A stretch of DNA of 64,000 bases. Origin: Nostoc sp. KVJ3. Its GTDB lineage: Bacteria; Cyanobacteriota; Cyanobacteriia; Cyanobacteriales; Nostocaceae. The notes under the pieces are model-generated. The model was not told the DNA's origin. It worked only from the letters and a program-made list of their open reading frames with translations, and did not search any database. Numbering within the stretch: the stretch's first letter is position 1; the number at the start of each line of letters is the position of its first letter. The DNA lies in assembly GCF_026127265.1 (NCBI RefSeq), contig NZ_WWFG01000002.1:3038001-3102000 (forward strand). Reading direction: 5' to 3'. Of this stretch, positions 10,187 to 18,520 are shown piece after piece. Both the position numbers and the translations under genes were made by a program.

Positions 10187-10552
10187 TTATCCTCGCAGCA
10201 GTTGTTTGACTGTTCCTACCAACTCGGTTGGTTGAAACGGTTTGGCTATGTAAGCGTCTGCACCCTGCTTCATGCCCCAGTAGCGATCGAATTCTTCGCC
10301 TTTAGAAGAACACATCACCACTGGGACATTTTGGGTTTTGGGATCGGATTTTAACCGCCGACAAACTTCGTAGCCGTTCATCCGGGGCATGACAATATCT
10401 AACACCACTAAATCGGGAGGTGCTATTTGAATTGCCTCCAATGCTTCTAATCCGTCACTGGCATGGGTTACTGTTAGCCCAGTTGCTTTTAGGAGGTCTG
10501 TAATCATCTCCCTCTGCGCGATACTGTCTTCCACAATCAGAACTGTACTCAT
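10187..10552 (-). CDS. hmpB: CheY-like response regulator HmpB
   Basis: A stand-alone receiver of 121 residues with all key positions: an acidic pocket at Glu8/Asp9, phospho-acceptor Asp52 in LDIVMPRMNG, Ser82/83, and Lys104 in AKPF. No output domain is present, so it should act through protein contacts, as CheY and PilG/PilH do. It heads the tightly packed hmpBCDE group. A gap of about 270 bases separates it from hmpA and contains a GTTCC-N5-GGAAC inverted repeat (10581-10595), so it may have its own promoter. Confidence 0.92.
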   Translation of the reverse strand: MSTVLIVEDSIAQREMITDLLKATGLTVTHASDGLEALEAIQIAPPDLVVLDIVMPRMNGYEVCRRLKSDPKTQNVPVVMCSSKGEEFDRYWGMKQGADAYIAKPFQPTELVGTVKQLLRG

Positions 10553-10821
10553 AAATATCTATTTACCTCCTGATGTAGACGTTCCTATTTGGAACATTCC
10601 CTGATTCCTCCGCAAGTATTAACTGTATAAATTAATTGTATGTTCTCACTATTTTCCTGGATATTGAGGTTTCACGAAGTTGGCTGACTCTGTGATAACA
10701 TCTTTTAACTCATCTTTTAGTAGATCAACAAATTTTAGGAGTGCTGAGTGAGGAGTTAGAAGTTAGGAATTGGGAGTTATTAAAAGATTCTTCCCAATGC
10801 CCCATGCCCAATACCCAACTT

Positions 10822-12000
10822 TCATTGGTTGTTGAGATATTTCTCTACAAGCATGAGTAATTCAGTGTCTGTAAATGGTTTTGTTAAATAATCTGTAGCC
10901 CCGACCATACTAGCTTTGACTCGATCGATAAATCCATCTTTACCAGTGAGCATGATAATTGGTGTGAGCCGAAATGCTGTGGAATGTCGCAGCATGGCAC
11001 AAACCTCGTACCCCTCTAATTCCGACATAGCAATGTCGCACAAAATTAAATCAGGTTTGAGTTGAAAAACCAGACTTAGCGCCTCTAAGGGATTGGTGAG
11101 AAGGATCGCTTCATAACCTTGTGATTGTAAGATCGAATTTATAGTCTCACCGATGGCGATCGCATCGTCAATACATACTATCCGCCCCCTGTGTTTTCCC
11201 TCCAATTCCCAGCTATCAGTGTGGGTATCTGATTTAGCCGTAACTGAATATATTAGTTGTAGCCAACTCTGTTGCACATAAGGATATATTGCTTTAGCAA
11301 CTGTCAAAATGTCTCGGTTGAGATAGCGAGCTAGTTGACGCAAGGATGTTTTACCATCAGCCCAATGCTGTAATTTCTCCACAGTTGCTTCTGGTAGCGA
11401 TGATTGTAGCTGAACTTTGTCAGATAGTGCTGGCAATTGTTCGGGAGACTGAATGTGTGGATAGAGTTCCTTCCACTCTTGCACCTGCTTTGTAATTTTT
11501 GTCACAAATGGAGCAATCTCGAAAGTGTTTAATTGTGGGGCAAGGGCCGCACCCTGATGGAAAATGAAGTTCCCTTGGTGTAAACTCAGCAGATCAAAGA
11601 GAGTTTCATGCACCAAGCCGTGAATAATACTACCAGCTATCTTGGGGTTGATAATATTCCGCTCCAAAAGTGCCCACAGATAGGCATACTCTGGGGAGTC
11701 GGTTGATGGTAGAGAGGTAATTTGTTTGTCGGTGAGCCGTGTCTCGACTCGATAATGACGTAAATAATCGTTAATTCTGGATAAACTACTCTCACCTTCT
11801 TGGCAATAGATAATTTGACCATTCAGAAAAAAGACGAACCAAGACTGTTGTTTGGGGCGATAAATGCTTGTTCCCTCTCCATTGCGCTTGTTGTTATGGT
11901 GAGAGCTACTGGCTCTCACCCATAGTTGCCCAGTTCGCTGTCCTAACTCAATCAATTGCAGGATACTGCAAATATCAATTTCACTTAAATTTCCCTGCAT
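10822..12000 (-). CDS. hmpA: PatA-like response regulator HmpA
   Basis: A protein of 392 residues with an N-terminal DUF4388/PATAN-type domain (about 1-190) and a C-terminal receiver (about 272-392). The receiver has an Asp-Asp pocket, phospho-Asp in LILCDIAM and Lys in TKPF. This is the layout of PatA of Anabaena and PixG/PilG of Synechocystis, which feed Che-like pathways controlling type IV pili. It is the first gene of the hmp set and is divergent from hmpF across a gap of about 400 bases. By homology it is HmpA of Nostoc; the phosphodonor is presumably HmpE. The gap before hmpB contains a stretch of GTTAGGAGT-like short repeats. Confidence 0.88.
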   Translation of the reverse strand: MQGNLSEIDICSILQLIELGQRTGQLWVRASSSHHNNKRNGEGTSIYRPKQQSWFVFFLNGQIIYCQEGESSLSRINDYLRHYRVETRLTDKQITSLPSTDSPEYAYLWALLERNIINPKIAGSIIHGLVHETLFDLLSLHQGNFIFHQGAALAPQLNTFEIAPFVTKITKQVQEWKELYPHIQSPEQLPALSDKVQLQSSLPEATVEKLQHWADGKTSLRQLARYLNRDILTVAKAIYPYVQQSWLQLIYSVTAKSDTHTDSWELEGKHRGRIVCIDDAIAIGETINSILQSQGYEAILLTNPLEALSLVFQLKPDLILCDIAMSELEGYEVCAMLRHSTAFRLTPIIMLTGKDGFIDRVKASMVGATDYLTKPFTDTELLMLVEKYLNNQ

Positions 12001-12408
12001 TTACCTAAAAAGTACTCCTTGTAATGCCGTTAATATTATTTTTGAATTGTGTCCTGCAATTTTTCCATTTTTAGAGCAGGTAGTTTAAGTATTGATTATG
12101 GAGGATTGGCAAGATTTTTACCCTTTTCCTTGTTGCCATTAGGGAATAGATTCAGCTATAAACCTTAATCTTTCGTAATACACTTTGACAAAGCTAGTGT
12201 TAACACGGAAGTCATCATCACTGTCATCAGTACAAAATATAAAGGCGCGACCAACTCGCTTTTATAAATATCAAGGCGTAATATATTGCGTCTATAGTTT
12301 TGTCTGTCTTGTTCTCCTAAACCTGGGTTCAGTGAAACAAGTTAACAGAATTATTTAAGGTATATCCCAAAACACGAACTTTAAGTGCATCAATAAAGGA
12401 ATAACGGT
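12001..12408. promoter_or_regulatory. Divergent hmpA/hmpF intergenic region
   Basis: About 400 bases separate hmpA and hmpF and must hold promoters for both directions. A GGGAATAGA at 12142-12150 resembles the box I recall for SigJ-dependent hormogonium genes in Nostoc. I cannot confirm a promoter by eye. No open frame of note is present. Confidence 0.4.
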
Positions 12409-14169
12409 GTGCTGTATTTAGCAGAAGTACAAAAACAGAAAGGTGGTTTACTCAGTGGCGGTGGCAAAACCGAATTGAAACTACTAGCTTGTCAGCGAAC
12501 TGACCAGAATTGGAGTACTGTGTCGGAAGAAGTGATTGCTGCTGAGGACGCAAGCAAATTAAATGATGGCGCTTTGGTACTGGTTGAATTGAATCCAAAT
12601 CGTCAAGTGCAGCGAATTCAAGAAGCAGGGCGGCCACTAGTCAATATTTTGCAGAATTTTTCCCGCCAATTGGAGAAATTCAAGCTCAAAGAAGATGAAA
12701 TCGATCAGTGGAAACAGTCGTTAACGTTTCAGGCGCAAGAGTTGAATCGCCGTGAAATGGACATGGAAGTACGCTCAGAACAGTTGCAAAACATGGAAGA
12801 AGAGTTGCAGCAACTGGAGCAGCAAAAACAAGAAGTTGATACATCCCGCGAGGAAATTGAACGCTTACAAACAGAAGTTGAACGCAACCGCCTAGAATTG
12901 GAAGGCGCTTGGGAACATTTGCGGGGTGAGCAACGCCGTCTAGAGGAACATCTTGCGGATTTTAAACAGGGGACGGTTTTGGATGAGGAGCAAAGTCGGG
13001 TAATGAGTGAGTTACTCGATCGCTTATCTAGTCGCGTTGCTCCCACGGAAATAGTCAAAGAACACCTGCATAATGCTTTTGAATTGGTCGAAAAGCAGCA
13101 AGCAACTCTAAACCCGCACTGGCAAAAACTAGAAGAAGAAAAAACTGCGATCGCACAACAGCAAGCAGAAGTAGAGCGGTTGTCACAAACATTTAGCGAT
13201 CGCCAAAATGCATTGCAAGAAGCACAAAATATTTTAGTTCAGCGAACAGCCCAGTTGCAGATAAATACAGCAGACCTTACCAGCAAGCAAGAGTATGCGC
13301 GGATAATCAAAGAGCAGTTAAAAAATGCTGAAGAGTTATATCAACAAATTCACTCTTTAGCTGCAACATCTGGTGATGTAGTTCTCGGACAGCAAGCTAA
13401 TGTGGAAGCTTTGGATAAAATGTCTTTAGAAGAACTACAAAAGATAGTCCAAGACTTGCAGTATAAGCTGGAAATAGATGCTACCTTTGTTCACGATCAA
13501 GAACAAGAACTTAAATATAAACAAGTTGCTATAGAAGAACTGCAAAATAAATTAAGCCAAGCATCTGACCAGGCTCGCATCAATTTGGAACTGGAATTAA
13601 CGGATGAAAAAGACCTCTATCAGATGCTAAACTCCAGTTTGGTGGGACAACGCCGCAACATGTTACAGCATCAGAAGTTTCTCAAGCAACACCAAGCTGT
13701 ATTGCTACGGCGACAAGGACATCCTGTTGCTGAGGAAGAAGAGGGTAATAAAGTTAATTTAGAGCCGATTCTGTTACAAATTGAAACCCAGCGACAACAA
13801 TATTCGCAGGAAATCCAAAAACTGGAACGTGAAATCGATCAAATCCTTTCTGGTATTGAGCTAAATCAGGGAATGATTGATAATCAAACCCACGATCTAG
13901 ATGAAAAGCGCCAAGAACTGAAAGCGATCGAGGAAAACTTGCTATCTCTACGAAGAACAACTGCTGAATGCTGTGGTCGAGTGAATCTTTATCAAGAAGC
14001 ACTACAACCAATTCAGGATTCTCTCGATGGCTTACGGCAAAAGCTGCAAGGAATTAGAGAATCTTTGGATCAATTCCAGGAAACTGGCGATTATCAAGTC
14101 CAAGCGATCGCTCAGTTGCGCCACACTCTCCAAGCTTTAATGCCTCAGCCAGAATTGTTAGCATCTTAA
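12409..14169 (+). CDS. hmpF: Coiled-coil pilus motility protein HmpF
   Basis: A protein of 586 residues. A short globular N-terminus (about 1-65) is followed by almost continuous heptad-rich, Gln/Glu/Leu-rich coiled coil (about 70-560). No signal peptide or membrane segment is visible. The start is a GTG at 12409 with AAAGGA eight bases upstream. In Nostoc punctiforme the gene divergent from hmpA encodes HmpF, a coiled-coil protein that localises to the leading cell poles and is needed for type IV pilus activity. Length, composition and position all fit. Unlike hmpA-E it has no signalling domain, so it is probably an output or scaffold component. Confidence 0.88.
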   Translation: MLYLAEVQKQKGGLLSGGGKTELKLLACQRTDQNWSTVSEEVIAAEDASKLNDGALVLVELNPNRQVQRIQEAGRPLVNILQNFSRQLEKFKLKEDEIDQWKQSLTFQAQELNRREMDMEVRSEQLQNMEEELQQLEQQKQEVDTSREEIERLQTEVERNRLELEGAWEHLRGEQRRLEEHLADFKQGTVLDEEQSRVMSELLDRLSSRVAPTEIVKEHLHNAFELVEKQQATLNPHWQKLEEEKTAIAQQQAEVERLSQTFSDRQNALQEAQNILVQRTAQLQINTADLTSKQEYARIIKEQLKNAEELYQQIHSLAATSGDVVLGQQANVEALDKMSLEELQKIVQDLQYKLEIDATFVHDQEQELKYKQVAIEELQNKLSQASDQARINLELELTDEKDLYQMLNSSLVGQRRNMLQHQKFLKQHQAVLLRRQGHPVAEEEEGNKVNLEPILLQIETQRQQYSQEIQKLEREIDQILSGIELNQGMIDNQTHDLDEKRQELKAIEENLLSLRRTTAECCGRVNLYQEALQPIQDSLDGLRQKLQGIRESLDQFQETGDYQVQAIAQLRHTLQALMPQPELLAS

Positions 14170-14187
14170 CAAGTTCTGAGGATTAAA

Positions 14188-14289
14188 TAATTCGTAATGA
14201 CGCTCCTGCGTCGCTACTGCTACGCTAAGTAATTCGTAATCACACTTTTTACGCGCACGGTCATTACGAATTAGTAATTACGAATTATG
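14188..14289. repeat. Short palindromic repeat element downstream of hmpF
   Basis: A 14-base motif (TAATTCGTAATGAC) at 14188-14201 is exactly complementary to 14260-14273, and further AATTCGTAAT or ATTACGAATT blocks lie between and just beyond. The core also contains a GC-rich GACGC...GCGTC hairpin. It occupies most of the otherwise empty 300 bases between the convergent genes hmpF and tilS and looks like a small mobile palindromic repeat. Confidence 0.65.
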
Positions 14290-14473
14290 ATGATATGCAT
14301 TATGTCACGATTTAGGTGTTGAATAGTAATCAAATCTAACTTATTTTTTGGGCTAAAAGGCAACTACGAACTATGAGCTTAGTTATTATTCCATAAATAA
14401 ACTAGATTCTACATGAAAAAACTTCTAAAACTAATAATGTGCATTGTCCCTGATGACAAAAGAGTTTAAGTAA

Positions 14474-15466
14474 CTATTTCAAACAGATCCAGTCACCTTC
14501 TACTTGAGCGATCGCACCACCAGGAAATGGATCGGTTTGCGATCGGTTTGGCGCTATAATTAAAGCCGTTAATTTTTCGATATGTTCAAAACCGGGGGCA
14601 TCAGCCAGTATTTGCTGCAACACCTGACGCATCACCCGACGTTGCAGTGCCAATGGTGCTTTCTGCAATACCCGACGATTTAACTTCAAGGGAAGAAGAG
14701 TAAGGGAATTTTCTTCATCCCCAATACCCAATGCCTTTTGGCGCAACTCCTGGGCAGCCTTTTCGAGATATTCTACTTCTGCTTGGAGAAGTTCTGCTGT
14801 TTGGGCTAAAGCTGATTCTACTTGGGGATTGAAATTTTCCCGTAAATATGGTACTAATTCTTGTCGAATCCGGTTGCGGGCATATTGCAAATCTTGATTG
14901 GTGGAATCTTCCCAAATTGGTAAATTAAATTCTTGACAAAATTGCTCTGTTTGTATACGAGTGATTTCTAAAAGTGGACGCACTAGCATAATGTCTGTAG
15001 TGAGAGGGCGTTGCCAAGTGAGGGCTTGCAAACCATCAGCACCAGTACCGCGAATTAAGTTGTAGAGGAGAGTTTCGGCGCGATCGCTAGCGGTGTGACC
15101 TGTAACTATATACTGATAATTGTTTGCTTGCGCGATCGCACTTAAAGCTTGATATCGCCAATTGCGTGCAGCAGCTTCACTATTTATAGATTCCTTTGCT
15201 GTTTCTAAATAAAAGGATGTACCCCAAGTTTTAGCTAAGTTTTCCACGTGATGAGCATTGGCTTGGGAGTCAGAACGCCACCGATGATCGCAGTGGGCAA
15301 TACCTAAATTCCATCCCCATTTGGATTGTAAATCTAAAAGTAATTTTATTAAACACAAAGAATCTTGTCCGCCGGAGACAGCGATTAATAGTCGCTCGTT
15401 GCGCTCAAAGAAGTGGCGCGATCGGATGGTGCGATGGATTTTTGCATGTAGAGGAGTCCATACCAT
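14474..15466 (-). CDS. tilS: tRNA(Ile)-lysidine synthetase TilS
   Basis: An enzyme of 330 residues that converts the wobble C of the CAU tRNA-Ile to lysidine, so that the tRNA reads AUA; the reaction uses ATP and lysine. The PP-loop motif SGGQDS is at residues 31-36, with conserved HCDHRWR and GHTASDRAETLLYNLIRGTG blocks after it. The protein is shorter than the Escherichia coli enzyme (about 430 residues), because it lacks most of the C-terminal domains, as is usual for cyanobacteria. It lies alone on the minus strand, convergent with hmpF. Confidence 0.93.
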   Translation of the reverse strand: MVWTPLHAKIHRTIRSRHFFERNERLLIAVSGGQDSLCLIKLLLDLQSKWGWNLGIAHCDHRWRSDSQANAHHVENLAKTWGTSFYLETAKESINSEAAARNWRYQALSAIAQANNYQYIVTGHTASDRAETLLYNLIRGTGADGLQALTWQRPLTTDIMLVRPLLEITRIQTEQFCQEFNLPIWEDSTNQDLQYARNRIRQELVPYLRENFNPQVESALAQTAELLQAEVEYLEKAAQELRQKALGIGDEENSLTLLPLKLNRRVLQKAPLALQRRVMRQVLQQILADAPGFEHIEKLTALIIAPNRSQTDPFPGGAIAQVEGDWICLK

Positions 15467-15541
15467 TTTGAGTTTTTACCGCAAACGGACACAGATAATT
15501 GTCTCTTATATCAACATGCATCGACAGTTCCGATTTGGGTA

Positions 15542-15895
15542 TTAATTTTCACTTTGGTTAAGTTGCTGTCGAAGATCGTCGAGGGGAGAGCTTTCTTGAT
15601 TGATATCTAAGCGATTATTTTCTTGTTTTTCTTCAATTTCAACTTCATCAGGGCAAAATTCTAGGCGGACTCTAATTTTGCCTGTCCGCCATTGTTTACC
15701 AGGGATTAAAACATAACATTCAAATCCTTCGTCAAATATTCTTGAACCTGACGATGTACAGTGTTTTGACCAAAATCTTTTTACTTCCTTTAAAAGCTGA
15801 AAGACTATTTGAGTGCGGGGTAAATTTTCAAACGTTTCTTGGTGAAAATGCACAACATCTTTTTCAGGATTTAGAGGTTTCCATTTATCATTCAT
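15542..15895 (-). CDS. KGK-domain family protein
   Basis: A protein of 117 residues that matches the cyanobacterial KGK family in overall pattern: an LNP-D-VV start, a central helix, then WRTGKIRVRLEFCPDE. The signature is TGK rather than KGK. I choose the ATG at 15895 because the paralogue at 16955 starts at the same place in the alignment and because AGGAG lies eight bases upstream; the longer frame to 15931 is unlikely. The function of this family is not known to me. With the Uma2 gene and the second KGK gene it forms a same-strand trio ahead of tilS. Confidence 0.75.
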   Translation of the reverse strand: MNDKWKPLNPEKDVVHFHQETFENLPRTQIVFQLLKEVKRFWSKHCTSSGSRIFDEGFECYVLIPGKQWRTGKIRVRLEFCPDEVEIEEKQENNRLDINQESSPLDDLRQQLNQSEN

Positions 15896-15955
15896 AAATC
15901 TTGCTCCTGTAACTAAATCTATAGTTCCCAAGAGAGATAAATTAATTGGAAATCC

Positions 15956-16576
15956 TTAGAGTTTTTGAATTTGACTTGCAGCTACAACTTGTTGAACAGT
16001 TAGTTCTAGTTCAGGGAAAGTCGTAGAGAGAATCCGGTCATTACCTGTAAACTTTTGGACTTGGTATTGGCCTTCAACCAATTGGTAAACAAAAACCGTG
16101 TGAAGTTTGGGATTACCGAGATAAGCGCGACTAGCAATTGCTAGATAATCCACAATCCAATATTCAGGGATACCTAGCCTCTGATACTCATCTAATTTGT
16201 CAACATAATCATCATCCCAGTTTGTTGAGGTAACTTCTACAGCAAGTTGAATTGGCTCAATCAGCGCCCCATAAGCTAGAACATTGCTGTTCCATTGTGA
16301 TGCACTAACTACGCTCACATCTGGATTTCTACCTCGTTCTTCTCCAGCATCAGTAAACGTTTTTACAATTACATCTTTGTCGGCAATATAGTCAAGTTCC
16401 AAGCGTCTAATTTCATCATTGAAGGCAAGCATTAAAAACCTTGCCACATTCTTATGCGCTCTAGTTGCCTCTACTTGTATAATCTCTCCATTTAACAGTT
16501 CATAAATGCCAGAGCCATCAGGGTATTGTTCTAAAAACTCTTCAAAAGTTAGTTTTTTAACTGGAGTCTGAACCAT
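15956..16576 (-). CDS. Uma2-family protein (DUF820, PD-(D/E)XK fold)
   Basis: A protein of 206 residues with the Uma2/DUF820 pattern: N-terminal LTFEEFLEQYP and YELLNGEII, then RNPDVSVVS, then LAVEVTSTNW and PEYWIVDY. The fold is that of restriction-like nucleases, with the Asp of PDVSV and the Glu of AVEV in the usual metal-binding positions, so an active site could be intact. The cellular role of Uma2 proteins is unknown; they are greatly expanded in filamentous cyanobacteria. I prefer ATG 16576 (AGGTG seven bases upstream) to a GTG at 16585. It sits between two KGK-domain genes. Confidence 0.85.
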   Translation of the reverse strand: MVQTPVKKLTFEEFLEQYPDGSGIYELLNGEIIQVEATRAHKNVARFLMLAFNDEIRRLELDYIADKDVIVKTFTDAGEERGRNPDVSVVSASQWNSNVLAYGALIEPIQLAVEVTSTNWDDDYVDKLDEYQRLGIPEYWIVDYLAIASRAYLGNPKLHTVFVYQLVEGQYQVQKFTGNDRILSTTFPELELTVQQVVAASQIQKL

Positions 16577-16607
16577 ATTGTTCACCTGCTCAAAAAGATT
16601 TATAACT

Positions 16608-16642
16608 ATTTGTAATTGATAATTTAATTATCAATTACAAAT
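16608..16642. repeat. Perfect 15-bp inverted repeat between Uma2 and KGK genes
   Basis: Arms 16608-16622 and 16628-16642 are exactly complementary around a 5-base loop. The hairpin is AT-rich and lies directly after the upstream KGK gene, followed on the minus strand by an AT-rich run. It may act as a terminator or attenuator between the two genes. Confidence 0.6.
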
Positions 16643-16646
16643 AATT

Positions 16647-16955
16647 TTATTTTTCTATTTGTTTAAGCTTTTCAAAAATCTCATCAAGTGGTGATTCCAA
16701 TTCATCAGGACAAAATTCTAAAGCAAGTCTAACTTTTCCTTTTTTCCATCCTTGAGTACTAAATTGCAAAACTTCACAATTTAATCCTTGGGTATATAAA
16801 TTGACTTCATCTGTCTCTTCTGCTCCAATATATTCCTTAATTGCGGTAATCAAATCACGGACTTTAAAAGTTTTAGCAATATTTAATTTATTAAAAGTGT
16901 CTGGTTCTATAGACACAACTTCATCGTGATTTAGTCTCTCAAATCCATCTTCCAT
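16647..16955 (-). CDS. KGK-domain family protein
   Basis: A protein of 102 residues with the family signature KKGKVRLALEFCPDE near residue 75, and an N-terminus (MEDGFERLNHDEVVS) that aligns with the other KGK protein at 15895. The ATG has AGGA eight bases upstream. No membrane segment or signal is visible. The 5' leaders of the two KGK genes also resemble each other (both contain ACTAAATCTATA), suggesting a tandem duplication with the Uma2 gene now in between. The function of the family is unknown to me. Confidence 0.8.
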   Translation of the reverse strand: MEDGFERLNHDEVVSIEPDTFNKLNIAKTFKVRDLITAIKEYIGAEETDEVNLYTQGLNCEVLQFSTQGWKKGKVRLALEFCPDELESPLDEIFEKLKQIEK

Positions 16956-17060
16956 AAAAATGTCCTATCACTAAATCTATACTTTCCAGTGATATAACAG
17001 TTCATCCGAAATAATTCCCAAGAGATAATAGTAAATTTAAATCTGCTCCTTTCTCCCTCT

Positions 17061-17232
17061 CCTTTGCTGGCTAAGGTGTACACACAAGTCTTTAAGAAAC
17101 CTCACCCTGGTTTTACTACGTAAAACCTGTCCCTCTCCTTACTAAGGAGAGGGATGTCCGATAGGACAGGGTGAGGTTTTTCTTTTTTTTGGGTGGTTCG
17201 ATGACTTGTGTGTACACTGTAGCCTTTGCTGG
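17061..17232. mobile_element. MITE-like foldback element with 10-bp flanking duplication
   Basis: Terminal inverted repeats of about 20 bases (17071-17090 and 17203-17222, 18 of 20 matching, the inner 15 perfect) bound a 152-base element. Inside are two further nested inverted repeats: AACCTCACCCTG with its complement, and the central palindrome 17131-17153. The direct repeat CCTTTGCTGG flanks it at 17061-17070 and 17223-17232, as expected of a target-site duplication. There is no coding capacity. It lies downstream of ccsB and upstream of the KGK gene. Confidence 0.75.
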
Positions 17233-17253
17233 AGAGGGTTAGGGGTGAGGTTA

Positions 17254-18315
17254 TTAAAAGAACCAGCCGTAAGAATGCAAACCTTTACCTAAAAGATTCA
17301 CACCGAGATAGCAAACCCAAACAACAACAAAGCCAGTAGCAGCTAAAATGGCAGGACGAAGACCTTGCCAACCGCGAGTGATTCGGGCGTGGAGGTAGGC
17401 GGCGAACACTAACCAGGTGATTAATGCCCAAGTTTCTTTGGGATCCCAACTCCAGTAAGAACCCCAAGCTTCGTTAGCCCAAACGCCACCAGCAATAATG
17501 CCAATTGTCAATAAGGGAAATCCAAGCCCGATGATGCGATAGCTGATATTGTCGAGGGTTTCGGCAAGGTTAAGGCGCTGAGGTGAAAGAGGTTCGGCAG
17601 ATGCTACGGTTTGAGGCTCAGAAGTAGTTACTAAATTCAAAACGGCAGTGTTAGCATTACCGTTGCCGTTGCTACTACTTTCAAAACGAGCAAAGCCGTT
17701 ATTTTCGCCAGAAGGGGCTGGTGGTTGAGAAATTAGTTCGGCTGCTTTGTGCAAGCGGTAGCCGTTGGTGCGATAGCCACCAGTACCTACAGAACTGCCT
17801 TGTAGTTGGATGTTTTGACCGCGAGTGACAATTAGAAAAGCGATCGCTAATAACGCACCCACCATTAAAGCAGAATAACTCAACATCATGACGCTGACAT
17901 GCATCATCAGCCAATTTGACTTCAATGCAGGTACTAAGGGTTCTGATGCTTGCATCTGGGATGGTAATGTCATCGTCGCAAAAGCAGCAATCAACATTGC
18001 CACCGGAGATGTAACAACTCCTACTAAGCGGCTACGGCTACTACTTTCAGCAATTAGATGGACGGTGGTAATTCCCCAAGTTAAGAAAAATAGAGATTCA
18101 TAAAGATTACTTAGGGGAAAGTAACCAGCTTCTATCCATCTTGCCCCTAATAGAGTCGCCATACACAAATTAGCGATCGCCATCCCAGCTGTCCCCAAAG
18201 CGGCTAGATAAGGCAGATTCGGAAAAGCCGCTCCTCCCCAATACACCAGCATTGTTAGGAATAATATGGCAAAGGAGGCATTGTCCAGCCAGTTCTGGAG
18301 TACAACCAGGTTCAT
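17254..18315 (-). CDS. ccsB: Cytochrome c assembly protein, WWD-domain type (CcsB/CcsA/ResC)
   Basis: A polytopic membrane protein of 353 residues. The tryptophan-rich haem-handling motif WGSYWSWDPKETWAL lies near residues 282-296, and conserved His residues occur in flanking helices (MMHVSVMMLSYSAL and the LHSYGWF C-terminus). It is one of the two core subunits of the system II synthetase that carries haem across the thylakoid or plasma membrane and attaches it to apocytochromes c6, c550 and f. Naming differs: this subunit is CcsA in chloroplasts and CcsB in many bacterial annotations. A hydrophilic, Asn/Ser-rich insert of about 80 residues (about 165-245) is typical of cyanobacteria. The partner Ccs1/ResB is not in the window. 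Confidence 0.92.
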   Translation of the reverse strand: MNLVVLQNWLDNASFAILFLTMLVYWGGAAFPNLPYLAALGTAGMAIANLCMATLLGARWIEAGYFPLSNLYESLFFLTWGITTVHLIAESSSRSRLVGVVTSPVAMLIAAFATMTLPSQMQASEPLVPALKSNWLMMHVSVMMLSYSALMVGALLAIAFLIVTRGQNIQLQGSSVGTGGYRTNGYRLHKAAELISQPPAPSGENNGFARFESSSNGNGNANTAVLNLVTTSEPQTVASAEPLSPQRLNLAETLDNISYRIIGLGFPLLTIGIIAGGVWANEAWGSYWSWDPKETWALITWLVFAAYLHARITRGWQGLRPAILAATGFVVVWVCYLGVNLLGKGLHSYGWFF

Positions 18316-18424
18316 AAAGTGTTCTCTCCGTGAATGATTTAAAATATGGATTCTGACTGTTCTGATCCTATATGCTTACAGGGTGGAATTGGGAATTGAG
18401 AATTGGGTATTAGGAATTAGGAAT

Positions 18425-18520
18425 TAGGTATTAGTTCTTTATTCTTTCTCCCCCTGCTCCCTGCTCCCTGCTCCCTGCTCCCTGCTCCCTGCTCCCCACT
18501 CCCCACTCCCCACTCTCCTA
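18425..18520. repeat. C-rich heptamer tandem repeats (STRR type)
   Basis: A run of CTCCCTG and CTCCCCA heptamers sits between the DUF3352 and ccsB genes, following ATTGGGAATTGAGAATT-type stretches. Similar runs occur at 25350-25400, 27919-27945, 28565-28655 and 40890-40967. They are the short tandemly repeated repetitive sequences of heterocyst-forming cyanobacteria and lie between genes. Confidence 0.85.
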
